Notes under the pieces: generated by a model
Told to the model about the DNA's origin: nothing
The model's input: only the letters and a program-made list of their open reading frames with translations
The model's database searches: none
Program-made: the position numbers and the translations under genes
Source: Scatophagus argus
Lineage: Eukaryota > Chordata > Actinopteri > Scatophagidae
DNA: 64,000 nt
NCBI RefSeq assembly: GCF_020382885.2
Contig: NC_058506.1
Coordinates: 11,386,318-11,450,317 of the forward strand
Direction: 5' to 3'
In this document: positions 1 through 12,638 of the stretch, in pieces
Layout of the letters: the number at the start of each line of letters is the position of its first letter
Position numbering within the stretch: position 1 is the first letter of the stretch

Positions 1-46
1 ACCAAAGTTGCAAATAATCTTACGGTGGTTCTTTGTGTTGACTTAC

Positions 47-3000
47 CCTGACCAAAACCTTGAAAGTGTTGACTCCATCATCTACAGCCCTCTCAATGTC
101 ATCCATCAGGTTGTCAGTGGAGCCCCTGATCACCACCGTTGAGATGGCACCATCCTCTTTCTCTGTTTTAAACAAGACCACAATACATTATGATACATTA
201 AGCCTAAAGCTCACAGCAGCAAACATCAGCTCTAAAGTGAAGATTCATGGGATTTGAACAAACAGTGATTTACCGTGTTTGAAGACCACCACCTGGGTGT
301 CTCCAACCTCTGTCAGGTACACACTATCGCAGTGACCCATCTCCTCTGGAGTGGGAGCCGTCTAAGGGAGCAGAAAAGCATCATTTCACCTGATATAACG
401 GTCCGTTTTATTATTGGTTCAAATACTTCATGTGAACCAAACACCATGACACTCACCATCCTTGGCAGTGCGACAGCTTGCACAGTCTTGCATAACCTCC
501 TGAGGTCCCACTTGGAGTTAAGCCTGGTGGAGAAAAGATAACAAGGATTTAGGGGCCAGGCAGAACACAGGTTAACCCTACTACCAAGAAGACCTTGCAA
601 TCCCACTAAATTAATAATATGATCAATTATGATGATTTTTATTCTGCAAATCAAAATTACAGATTGATCTCACAAAGAATATGCGCTCACAACACTAACA
701 CATGACAACTCTCCCTTTCACTCAGATCTTTCACTTTAGGTATACACAACATATGTAATGTGGTGATCTTAGATGAAACCTTAACAAACTCATCTCTTTC
801 CTTATATCATGTAAATATAATGTCCTGCCCATCTACTGTTCCACAGTGACCTAATGTCAGTCGCACGGGGTAGCAGTGTGTTGGTCACTTCACCACCAAT
901 ACCACTGGCATCGGTCCCCTCTCAATTTGGTTCAAACTGCGTTTTTTGTGGTAGTTTTAAAGAAAACTTCAAAAAAAAAAAAAAAATCCTGTCCCACTAG
1001 TTCCGATCAATTAATAATTAACAAGTATTTGGATAATTAGAGGTCATTCCAGTCTTACCTGACCACCATGAGCTGGTACTTGTTGGCATAGTGCAACGCC
1101 ATGTCAGCCACTTTTCCTCCAGTTACCAACACATTGGCACCAGCCTCCTTGATGGCCTTCACCTGAGCCTCCATCATATCCTCCTCTCCCTTACTGAAGT
1201 CCATGAGCTCCTGTGCATTATTTATCAGCACTGTGCCCTAGGAGACAGATATGCCTACTGTTAGCACCAAGATCAGCCCAAGATGCCTTTAGAGGATCAA
1301 GTGCATTGACATCATGACTTTATAAACCCCCATAAATGGGTCTTTTTCAGAGTAGATATTTTGTCATAGCAGGAAGAGAATATGTTACTAATAACATTAA
1401 TGATGGCTTTGTGCTATTCAGATACCCCAGTAAGTCATGGTTGTGAGCCAGCATGAACAATACCACATTCTAAAACTGAAGCAGCCAGATGAAAATCAGC
1501 CATCATTTATTAGTTACGTGTGCTTTTACTACTGTGTCAAAATATTTTCCATACAAAAGCCTATAATATTGAGACCTTTAGTGTCTCAACCATGTTAGTT
1601 CATGTTTAATTTTACAAAGAATACTACTTGTGTCTCTTCTCCTTAGAGGTGTGAAAAGGTTTCAGGCCATATGTGAAACTGACGGAAACTTAAGAGGATA
1701 CCAGCATATGACAAAGCATAAAATTTAAGCATAGTCAGTTTTTTTTTCCCCTTTCTCTAACTTATCAGAGACTGAAGTATTTGTTACCTTTGTCTCTGTC
1801 ACCATGCAGTCAAAGGGGCAGGAGTAGACGGCGATCTTGGCGTCTTTAACTGATTTGACGTCTCCCTCTGCTTCTTTCTTAAACACCATCCCATGCAACA
1901 TGGAGGATGACGTCACCCCACAGCCCTGAAAACGGCACAGATATTAACTTGGAGGCACACAACACAAACACACAGACAAGACATTCAATGGCTAATGCTG
2001 CTTACCAAGATCTTGCACACTCTGACGTTATCAACATTGAAATTGCCAGACTCTGGGAAGATGGACACTGTAGCATAACAGTTAGGAAAAGAAAGTGAGA
2101 GAAATACAAAATGAATACTAGAATTAAGTTTATTATTTTTGACAGTCTTTGTTTAGTTCAGGTAGTTTGCACTGCTGACTCACCACAGGCCTGTGCGATG
2201 AGGTTGGCGAGGAAGTCTTCGTTGCCGTACTGTTTACTCATGACTGCCGGGCGAATGAGAGATGTCGCCTCTTTAACATCATGGAGATTCTTGGCTGAGG
2301 AACATACGCAGTCTGGCAGGATCTCCAAAGCCTTTTTGCATGCGCTCTCATAGCCTTCAATCACCTGCGGAAAAGAGGAAAGGGGACACTGAGCAAATGC
2401 AGCCACTGATTTCTTTGTGATGCAAAACTCAATGTTTTTGCAGACTATTATATCGATATCAGCTCTAAAACTACTACCATATCACCCTCATGTATACTGC
2501 CACTATTACGCTGATTTGTATAAAGGACATTTCTTGTTTTTTTTTTTTGTTTTGTTTTTTTTATAAGAGTTTAACTTTATTGAAGTATCAACCAGAGATG
2601 ATAACGATCAGTGACTACATCTGCTTACCTCTGACACAGAAAGGCCCATCCTGAGTAGCTCCTCAGCCAGCTCCAAGAGAGCTCCAGCAAACACCAGGAC
2701 AAAGTTTGTGCCATCTCCAACTTCCTGTTCTTGCATGTGGGATGCCATCACTACCATTTTGGCTGCTGGGTGCTGCACCTATAAAACAAAATGATATTCA
2801 TGCAAAAGGTTAATCTCCTTCCTTTATAAATCATTCCTGTATGCAGCATGTTGAACAAAAAGATTTCTTCACCTCAAGCTCTCTCAGAATTGTTGCAGCG
2901 TCATTAGTGACAAACAACTTCTCCAAATGGTTGATGACCATTTTGTTCATACCTGAAAGGCACAATGTCATAGTTTAGCCATCACTGAATCTGTTGTCTT

Positions 3001-3854
3001 TGTGGTCTTAAGAAGTCAAAGCACACAGACAACTATATCTTAGTGTTGGAGGAGTGAGCTTACCATTGGGCCCATAGGCGGTGCGTGTGGTCTGAGAAAG
3101 TTCCTTACAAGCTCTGATGTTACGAAAGACTGCCTCTTCAAGCCCTGAATAGTGCTGCATCAGAGAACATCACAAGAACTCAGCTGCTGTGACTTTTTAA
3201 GAGAGGTGAATTACATTTTTTGAGCGTGCATGTCAAAAAATTTAATGGTACTCTGCCCAATAGCTCATGGAAAGCAGACTGTGTCACAAGATATCGTTGG
3301 GTTTATCAGCAATATCCTGGGATTATGAAAATTAATGTGTGGACAAAGAGCAAGATCAGAGGTTTGAACCACCCACAGATGTTAAACGAGTTAAAACATG
3401 TAAGCTAACCCAAAACAAAAAGCGTCAGCATCACTGGGCAGCAAGGACCAAGCGAGGTGACAATCAAAATCTGAGCTCTGACAGGTACGTTAGCTCAACA
3501 GTAAAGGGTGTGACTACAGTTTGTCAGTCAGTTAAAACTGCAGCTACCACACTGCAGACATGTAAAGCATATTTAAGTGGTAGAGGGGGTAGCGAAATGA
3601 CGAAGAAACCAGCCATTTGTTCCCCATAACAGTCCTGGGTCCAGCAGCTCCGAGCGGCCTGGCTACCTTCTAGAAGCATCCCACATGACTGTGAATGAGC
3701 GTGCTAACTCGGAAGCTAATGCTAGCTAGCATGCTAGTTAACAACCATACACTCAAAGCCACCAAACTACTCCAACCTACAGATTTAACCTCACCTTGGC
3801 ACCATCCTTCAACATTTGGGCAAAGCCCGGAGCTTTGGGGACGTGGAGAGCCAT
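47..3854 (-). CDS. cct8: CCT8, chaperonin (TRiC/CCT) subunit theta, 3' end beyond the window
   Basis: One of the eight subunits of the cytosolic chaperonin ring that folds actin, tubulin and other proteins using ATP. Eleven coding exons on the minus strand, all with GT-AG borders: 3795-3854, 3064-3154, 2873-2952, 2629-2778, 2184-2364, 2006-2067, 1788-1925, 1059-1237, 457-523, 274-361, 47-162. Together they give 404 in-frame codons; the family is about 550 residues, so the last roughly 145 lie off the left edge. The N-terminus MALHVPKAPGFAQMLKDGAK is typical of the theta subunit. Residues 44-54 (RTAYGPNGMNK) match the TCP-1 nucleotide-binding signature, TNDAAT is at 66-71, and the ATPase motif GDGTN is at 98-102. 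Exon 9 encodes NSKWDLRRLCK, a strongly conserved theta stretch. No break is seen. The GC-richer sequence upstream of the ATG lacks a TATA box, as expected for a housekeeping gene. Confidence 0.96.
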
Positions 3855-5947
3855 TTTCCGATGTTTAGCAGCCCCGGTATCCTGAAGAAGGTAGCCGCGG
3901 CGTGGGTTCAGCTCTGGGTACAAAGCCGGAGAGACTGAGGAGGAGCGATATCAGCGAGGCGTGGGACTAAAGACGGGTAACAACATGGGACAAACTGAGC
4001 GATTCAAGTTTCACTTGCTATGACCAAGACTCACGCCTTGGGGGAACTGTTGCCTTTTAAGGCAACATCCAAAATGAGAAATGTTAGACCTCTATACTTA
4101 AAATTCTTTATTTACTTGCAAAAGAACTAAACCATCATGTAAAATGCTCTAAAAAGCGCTGCCTTTAATGTAAAATGTACTAAACGTAAAAGTATATAAA
4201 ATAAACTTCAAAATGTACCTAAAAGTAAAAAGTATCAAATGTATAAGTACTTATTTTGTAAATGTATGGACGCAATCATCGACCCATAATCGTTAGATTA
4301 CATATATTATGACGATGGATGTTTTTTGAGAAATTAAGATGCAAGAATCCTTTTGATTTCCTAGCTAGCTGTTTGTTGGGTGATTTATCAATAACAATGC
4401 TTCAAAAACTGTTCACATGAATTTTAAATTAAAAAAATATATATTCAAGGTGTGTATAAATCAGAAATGTGTATATACCCGCCACATAAATGTGGTATAA
4501 TGGAAATGTACCAAGTACCTCAGTTAATTTCCACTATTGGATATAAGATTACAAGATTCAGATATATGTTAACATGTTGTATTATATTTAATTAACCCGA
4601 TTACATACTGATAACATATTTTCAGTTGTGACTTAGTCTCTAAAGTTTATGTTGACCTGAAACGTGTGTCGTAAACATTTAATTCAAATTCAAATAATGA
4701 AAAACATGGAACAGTAATGACAACAAGGCAAATATGTATCATCTCACCCAATCACATTATTTTACCTAATTTCTAAACCTACATTTGAATTCTATTTGTG
4801 TCTGTGAAATGTAAACATGCATACTGAATATCTCCAACAGGAACAATACCCTCCACACCATTTGAGATAATATTGACATTTTTCAATGTATATCTCCCTG
4901 CTTAGACTTTCAGTGACGATTTTTCTTTTTTTTTTGTTCGTGGTCACTATAATATTATCTTGTGTTACAAACAGGCCAGAGTACAATTACCATATGTTGC
5001 AATAATAGTAATGAAAAAGAAGCTCACAGATTTTATTGTGATTTTTTTTTCACATTTAGGCACAATATCACCTTTTATCTCACTGCGGAAGACAAGGGGG
5101 TACCAATATATTGAAATGACAGAGAGGAGAAGAGCGTTTTGCTTCAATGGAGGCTATTTGTTTGACAGTCACTACACTAATAACCTGCTGGATATGGCTT
5201 TATAACATCATTATCGCTGTCATCAGGCAATGAGTCATTACATCTTCTCCCATCACATTATCAAATGATTTATGCATACAGCATTGGCACATGAATCATC
5301 CACAGGCCATTAAAAGTGCAGACATCTGCCTCAAGGAAGGAGAAAGTCCCAGTCAAATTCTGCCTAAGCGATATATAAAAAGTCCCCTTTCATAGAAATA
5401 CACTTAATATTTTGGCATAATCAAATAATAAAAAAAGGAAACAAGTGTTAGTAACATTATTGCATACATATAAAATAGATGAAAATGCAATTTCCATCTG
5501 TCAGTAAATTTAGTGTTAGCTCTGCAGATACAAATGTGGTCTTGTGCAGTGTTTCTCTTTAACTAAATATCAGAAACTAGCAACAGCTTTCTGAACAGAG
5601 AGTGGGAATACAAAACTACAATATTAGTATTTTTGACAATGTAACTAAGACATTTGGCTGTAGCAGCTATAACAGGTACATACACCACAATACAGAAATC
5701 CCTTTGGTAGCTACAGTGGAGATATTTTACCCATAACTAGCTAACCTGAGAAGTGTAAACACACAAGAGATAGTTGGGATGTTGCTAATTTCACACAGAT
5801 AATAAAAAAGGAGACAAGCTGCCATGTAATAGTCTGCAAGTAACATGACAACACAATATGTAAATGTAACAGTAATACCTAAGTAATGATAAATGTGAAA
5901 TAAGGCTACAGAAGGTCCTGTGTTTTACATACACACTTGCATGTAGT
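3855..5947. other. Intergenic region between cct8 and pimreg
   Basis: The first 150 bases (about 3855-4020) are GC-richer with several CpGs and probably hold the cct8 transcription start and core promoter; no TATA box is seen. From 4080 to 5947 the sequence is AT-rich, with only short chance reading frames and no splice-bounded coding similarity that I can recognise. It would contain the pimreg 3' UTR. Confidence 0.6.
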
Positions 5948-8649
5948 TCAGTTGGGTTTGTGAAAAGTATTCACAGCCGTGTGGGCCCAACCTCCCAGTG
6001 TGTTTGAGAGGTGCGTGGCTCGACGCGTGAGGTTTGAGCGACTAAGTTTACCGCTGGGGTCCAACTTTCTCATCACTGCTCCTCCACAATGTTCCCTTGT
6101 ATTGGTTCTGCAGAAAGAAAGAGAGAACAATTACTAAAGAAAGCACAAACAGAGAACCAGTGAGCGATAAAAGTGTCCGCATGCGTCATGGACTCAGTTA
6201 AACCTTTCAAGACTGCATTAATACCAGGGCTTGATCTTTTTCCGCACCAGCCACTGTGGCCAGTGCTCTTCTAGAGAAACTAGCTAACAGTATGTCGACT
6301 ACTGCAGAATTTCACATATATGTGTAGGTGGGCAGGTGCCAGTGCATTGATAAGTACCAATGGGAAATGGAAAATGGCACTAAAACAATCATTAATTTAC
6401 GTCTCTGCTCTTTAGAGATGCATCTAAAAAATGTTTGTCAACAATATTTCTAGACCAGACACAAGATTTCCAAAGCTGTGAAACACTTTTCAATTCCATT
6501 AATAAACTGAATTAATTTTGAATACCAGAAGCTTAGATCTCTACAAGGTATTTGAGACTTGCAGAAAGCCTGGTAAGTAAGAAATATTCAAGAACTGATA
6601 AGGCAACAGAGGAAAAGTCAGTATGTAAAGTCAAGGATAGTAATGGGGGAGAGAAGTGTGAGTCTGAAAGTGAAGAGCATATTCTGCATGGACAATCACG
6701 GTTATTTATCAGTCATAAAAAAAAGCAGTGGGTCAGACACTGTCACAATTTCATACACATAGCTGTCCATGCATCACTCTGCCATGCATAATTTTATGTC
6801 ACAAAATTAGTTCCACTCAGAGCATATTTTTCCACAACTCATCTGTGTTTGGATTTACCTTCTTCCCTACTCCACAATTAGGGAATAGTTGAACTGCCTG
6901 TTGTAGGAAGAAAACAAAGAAAACAAAATCCCAATGGACGAGTTCTTCATACAGAGAGGAAAGCAGTCAGCTGCGTGTAATACACACTGATAACAGACAA
7001 GGTCACTGTCCACGTGCATCTCCTTGTGGGCTGGTCCAGACCATGATTGGACATTTTGAATGTCAATGCAGGAAGTGATGCAAATATACTTCGAGCTCTC
7101 TCAAGTGCATTTTTGTCATTTCATCTGGTTCCAATTCCCACACCCATATGCTCTACCCCTACTGTCCCCCCCTCACTCCCTCCTCATCCGAATACCAGAA
7201 AGACAGACCCAGTTTCAAATTGACCCGGGAAGAATGTATGTGGGGGGAGGGGGAGGAAGTCTAAGGCCCCTCAAGCTGAGCAGTAGAATGGGATTCTTTG
7301 GGCGGCAGGGTTAAGGGTGTGTGTGTGTGTGTGTGTGAGTGCAGCAATGAGATTCTGTTGTCTCCACTATGAATAAAAACAAATGGACCAATACCTTCGT
7401 CAAATGCAAATGCACACATATACAGCACACACATGCTTTCATTCGTGCTTACAAATAGTTAAAAACTAATAAAACTACTTAAAAACAACTCTTACTTACC
7501 TCACTGGTAAAATGAAAAGAACAGAGATATTACAATTTACCAAATGTCAACAATCAATACATTTAACCCTGCTTTACCTATCATCTCTGCCGATTACATC
7601 ATCAAAGGCCTTGGATAGATGTTTGAGCCTCCTGAGTCCACTGGACACCGACTCCAAATCTCGGTCAAACTTTCTGTTACAGCAGAAAAACAAATACTCA
7701 GAGCAGAGAAAACCACACAAATGAAAGCAAACAAAGAAGAAAAAAAAATCAGAAAAACATCAGGACAAAACCAACAAAGCCAGATGTGAATAATAGAAAA
7801 CTCACAGCCTCTGGTTCTGCGTGTTGGGGGAAGCAAATGGACTTCGTAAAGCAGCCATGCGGACCAGCTGCCTCCTGCCTCCTCCTGTTCTCACCCCCCG
7901 AACACCAGCTTCAGGAGTCCTCCGTCCTCTAGAACCTGGGGTACGTCCCGGTGTGGCTGAAGCTTTAGGGGTACGTCTGGGCGTTGCAGCTTGGCCAGGC
8001 GTACGTCTTGGGGTGCGAGAACTCGGTGCACCAGCTTCTTCCCCATCACATGTGCGACCAGGGGTCTCTACTAAACACTCCTCACGTGAAAACTCTCTGG
8101 TCCTCTGCAGCCTCTGTGTAAGGGAGAAAAGGAGACACAAGAAGACAGATGATGAGAAGGGAACAGATTGGCACATAAGCGGCGCGATTATCACACATCT
8201 ATATCATAAACTTAATGTTAAATGTGTTGTTTCATACCGCAACAAAAATGGAAAGGAATCAACTTAATTTCCTGTTTTTTCACACAAAATCATTTCTTGT
8301 ACACATTCCACCAAAGTAAAAATCACACCGACCCATTTACCTGATACATCCCACTGATGGAGTTGCGAGCACTGCGAGTAAGTTTACGGACTGTGCTGGA
8401 TTTTGGCTGCTCCTTCATGGTTTCACAAGTGGGATTCTCCGGGAGGGAGTTAGTCTGGACAGAACGCAGTGGGAGACGCTTGCGCAGTGACATTCGCAGA
8501 GAGTTAAGTGAAGATGAGGAGCGAAGCTTGCGGAAACGGTCAGGGGCTTCTGGGGAGCTCTCAGCTCCATCAGACTCATCTAGGACTGTATGTGCACGCC
8601 AGACTCCGACCACAGCTCTACCAACTCCATCCATCACTGACGACGCCAT
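5948..8649 (-). CDS. pimreg: PIMREG (FAM64A/RCS1/CATS)-like mitotic regulator
   Basis: Known in mammals as a cell-cycle-regulated nuclear protein (PICALM-interacting, metaphase-anaphase regulator). Coding exons: 8341-8649, 7806-8113, 7578-7673 and 5948-6107, giving 290 codons in frame. The ATG at 8649 lies 15 bases after a splice acceptor (exon from 8664), so the 5' UTR starts in an upstream exon with a donor at 9596-9600. Evidence for the family: residues 51-64 contain RKRLPLRSV, like the mammalian RRLPLRAV block; residue 192 onward reads LRSPFASP, like FRSPYSS; the helix FDRDLESVSSGLRRLKHLSK (from about 208) matches mammalian SDLEPVGAGIQHLQKLSQEL. Between these lies a basic stretch with repeated RTP motifs (about 135-170), plausible proline-directed phosphorylation sites. 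The last exon is the least certain: a 39-base alternative exon at 6859-6897 would end the protein early. Confidence 0.85.
6859..6897 (-). other. Candidate alternative terminal exon of pimreg
   Basis: A 39-base segment is bounded by a CAG acceptor (6898-6900) and a GTAAAT donor (6853-6858). Spliced to the 7578-7673 exon it reads QFNYSLIVE then a stop, giving a shorter C-terminus than the 5948-6107 exon. The mammalian protein ends soon after the same helix, so a short tail is plausible. Inference only, with no transcript evidence. Confidence 0.3.
7317..7337. repeat. (GT)n microsatellite
   Basis: About ten GT units within the last pimreg intron. Confidence 0.9.
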
Positions 8650-9674
8650 GCTGACCGAGTTTACCTGCAATAGAATTTACGGAACAGCACAGTGTGTAAC
8701 ATTACGAAGCTTTAATAATAGTTTTAAAAATATGTATCTTAAGTGTGTTTCACAGGAGTGAGTAAAATACAAGGTGTTGAACAGTGACACCAAATCTGTC
8801 AAATTTTGCTGCAACAGATAAATCTGTTTGTCTGCAACAATTTTGATGATTATTTAATTTATTTAACAAGCAGAAATCTCTGGGTTCAGCTTATCAAATT
8901 ACAGCATCTACAACATATATATCACTATATATATATACATATATCTTTCAAAACACCACATTCAGCTAATATTTTTTGGCATTATATAAATACTCGTTGA
9001 CGTAAGTAAGAGTAATTTCATCTATGAAGAAAGAGACAAACAAGTTTAATTTGGGCAACTTTAAGTGTAACTGGTACTTAAATAAATAATTTCGCAATAA
9101 TCTGACCAAAAATGTGAAAAATGTTGACCAAAAAAGGAAGGAAAATGAAGCTGACCTGTAGCAACCCGTACAATTAGGTAGCAGTTAACCGTGTTAGTAA
9201 AAGCCCCGTTGCTATTGTTTGATCAGGATTTCTTGCTTTGCAGGCTGCCCTGCCCTGTTAATCCAGCTAACTTTATGGCTTCATCCAAAACACAATCTGA
9301 GAAGCAAACTGCAGTGATTTATCATGTATGCGTCAAACGGAAACGATAATGAAGTCACACTTTCATACTCTTACCAATGAAACGTATTCAAATGCAACCA
9401 TTACCACTAAAAGACCTGTGATTATCACCCACAAATAACATAAAGAGGGGTGTACCACTGAAAGCTCCGTTAGCTTATCTGCAGTAACAGCTTTAGCGGA
9501 CGTTAAAACACGAGTTTTCGGGGGGAAAGTCTATGTTAAATATCCTGGAAAAGACAAAGGAAACCCAGATACCACACCGACTGTACTACGGCCATCTTAC
9601 CGTGAAATTGTGAGAATTTGTTTGCGGTCTCAGTTTCAGCTGCCTGTTGTTGCTGTGTTTTCTTTCTTTCACTG

Positions 9675-9688
9675 TTTGAATTTGGCGG
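9675..9688 (-). promoter_or_regulatory. Putative E2F/CDE plus CHR element at the pimreg promoter
   Basis: On the plus strand TTTGAA (CHR-type) directly abuts TTTGGCGG (E2F/CDE-like). It lies about 75 bases upstream of the likely 5'-UTR exon donor (9596-9600, exon end 9601). CHR and E2F/CDE pairs near the start site are the known signature of DREAM/MuvB-controlled mitotic genes, which fits a G2/M-expressed gene. The spacing is closer than the classic four bases, so the call is tentative. Confidence 0.45.
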
Positions 9689-9749
9689 TGGACCGCAGAC
9701 TGCACGCCCGATACACATCGCCACGCCCTTTACGCAAAGTCCCATAATG

Positions 9750-12600
9750 ACGCAAAACGTTACGTCGCGGCGTGCAGGTCATCACGAGACGCTAAAATGT
9801 GCTTGAAAAATTAAAAATTTACGCTTTTTAGGATATAATAGCTTGGAAATTAATCGGGTACTTTAAAATTAAATTGACCCCAACCAAACTAGAGATATAT
9901 AATCATACAAGTAATCTAGAAAACCAATATGACACTAATGTGTTGTGATTTTTGTGATACAGGCCTTTTCACAGCAGACATTTTTATCCCAGTTGGATAT
10001 TTATTTTATTATTTTAATAATAAACTTTACAATGACTTTGTCATACCCCTCTGTCTGAAAGAGTCGTTAATTGTAACAACCTAAATGACTGATTGTGATG
10101 TTAGCTTCTTTTCTACAGCCTACTGACAGCTGAAACATTTCTTTTTTTTTTTTACAGTTTTTACAGATTGATACAGTACTGTGATAAAACATCTAAAAAT
10201 CATTATGACCATGTAACAGCCTTTTAAAAATATCTCTTCCATTCAGTTCACCAATAAAGATTATCTTTGTGAGGCTTCTATTGTTCAGTTTTATTGACTT
10301 GGGAAAAGATAGACGTTGCTCCAACTTGAGGGCAGTTCAATGAACTGCATCATTATATGTTCAAAGGTGTTTCCAAAGTTTTATCCCATTTACACATGAA
10401 GGAATACAGAAAATTATGAACACGTCTGAATTTGAACCAGCTCAGTACAACAGAGCCTTCATGTCATGGTGTCAATATTTTGTTGAATTATGCAATGATA
10501 TGTGGGCCTGTGGTTGTGAAAATGTCATTTAAATTCTTATTAATTTATTGCGTTTAAGGCTGCACTACAGTCAAGCAACACAAACTGGCATTGTATTAAT
10601 TCCTTTTAGCTCATGATATGATTGTTTTGTGTAAATATCTTCTAAAAGTACCGTCCACAAAATATCATCACATTATATTAACATGGATTTGGTCAAAAAT
10701 ATTGCAGGCCCGAGAGCGAGCTGGTTCTGCTTGCTTGGAAAACTATTTATAGATTTTTTTTTTCCATTTTATGAGGGCAGACATCTTAACTTTGATTCTC
10801 CCTTGAAATATAGATTCTAAATCTCAATGAAACTACCTGACTGAGGCTGAATGAAATAAAAACCTGAGATTAATACATACTCTGTACTGTGGTATTATTA
10901 TTATTACTTATTGATAATGACAGAAAAAGTTTAACAAATTCTGATGAAAAGTTGTCAAACACTGAGACTTGTCCTCTTCTAATGTCTGTATTTCATTTTA
11001 TGTCTTTTTTGTCACATTTATGGTACTCAAGATGTTGCTATCATGGATGTTGTTATCGTGCTTCAAAGCAGACTGACCAGCAGATGTCACTGCAGACCTG
11101 CACATACAATGCTTTCATGTGTCAGTGCTTTGGTATCTTTGTCATGTCCTCATATTTTATTATTTCCTCAAATTTATTATATTTTGTATTTTGTGGTGAT
11201 TAGCAAAGGCATTAACAAGCTGGTGTCTCAACTTCTTGTTTAAGCTTCAATCTACTAGTTTTTTTTATCTTGTAAAAACAATTTATGACATTTCAAATGG
11301 ACCTAACAAAATAGAAAGGACAGGTTTTCTGTCTCTACACAGTAAACTGAATCATCAGGGTGTGATCAAAACTTGTGGTGTGTTTGGTCAAAAATCTAAA
11401 TGATGTCTAAACCAGACTTTTGTGCAACCTTCACATTCTCATTTTGGCATATAATTAGCACATATCACACTTAGCTGAGAGAGGTTTTATGTATTCTTAA
11501 CACTTTTTAAAATCGTGTGCTTTGTAGCTGATGCTGGCACAGAAAGGGACAAAATACGTAAATTCTTGTCAAGAGATTGAAAACCACATGCAATCAGCCT
11601 CTTTCACAATAAATGCCTTCGCTCAGACAATAACCTTGTCTTCATAATATAAGTTTGATAACCACTTTGCAGCTCTGATCTCACATTCTTGTCAAACGTG
11701 CTATTATCCATCATTCTGTTTTATGTGATCCTGTTAAGTGTTTCTTTATTGGTAGGAACACACAGATCCAGACCTTGACCCTCATGGCACCGTTGTCCTT
11801 TTGCACCATTAAGAGTAAATGTATAACATGATTTTAACAAGCCTTGATTGTATTGTTGAGTCAGGAGATAAAGTTCAGTGTGAATGTTGAAACTACAGAC
11901 CACAGTGGTGAGGAAATAAAAGAAAGTTTATTAATATTATGAAAAACAGAGTGGAGTCTTCAACCAAATTCTACATCACAGGTGCATCACACTATGAAAA
12001 GTAACAACTTTTAGGATGATCTCAAGGACATATTGCAAACTTAGCAGATCCTCCTGCCATAATCAACAGCCAATACAACAAATATCATGCTACATTTTCT
12101 CAGATTTTCAGGGCATTTTGGGAAATATACTTAATTTATTTTTGTTTTGCTAAGAGTTAGATGAGAACACTCCCATGTCTGTGCAGTAAATATGAAGCTA
12201 AAGCCAGCAGCTGGTCAGCTTAGCATAGCACAAAGACAGGAAACAAAGCAAAACAGACTCTGTCCAAACATAACAAGATCTGCATACCCTCTCCAAAGGT
12301 CATTAACGAACATGTTATATTTTGTTGTTTAATCTGTGGTTCATACAGTGGCATCACTTTTAGACAGAGCCCTGATATCTGTTTCCCTTTAATTCCTGTC
12401 TTTGTGCTATGCTAAGCTAACCAGCTGTGCTGTAGGCTCATATGTAACAGACAGATGTGAGTATATTGGTCTTTAAACTCTCATTTCTGAAAAGTGGAGC
12501 CATTTAAAATTTAAATAACAAGGATGATAAATTAAAAATCAAAAAAAGGCTACGTTATTGGGTGATAGCAATCTGCACATAAAATAGAGTGGTGATGCCA
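9750..12600. other. Intergenic region between pimreg and tmigd1
   Basis: AT-rich sequence without supportable exons. The longest open frame (10889-11203, plus) has no recognisable domain and no splice context. A dispersed palindromic repeat sits at about 12110-12480. TTTATT near 11927 could be a minus-strand AATAAA for tmigd1, about 700 bases past its stop. Confidence 0.6.
12110..12480. repeat. Palindromic dispersed repeat (MITE-like), copy 1
   Basis: Inverted arms of about 38-40 bases (12205-12242 and 12393-12432) share the core CTTAGCATAGCACAAAGACA with its reverse complement. Related, more degraded copies with the same internal words (GGGAAAT, AGCTTAGC, GACTGAAAACAGGG-like) occur near 26860, 32050 and 58100. 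No coding capacity, so a non-autonomous element; I do not assign a named family. Confidence 0.65.
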
Positions 12601-12638
12601 TCATGGCTTCTCTCACTTGGTGAAGTAGAGAAGACTGG

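Noticed and set aside
7821..8267. 148-codon plus-strand open frame
   Set aside because: Antisense to the RTP-rich exon of pimreg; its proline/valine-rich reading is a shadow of that exon.
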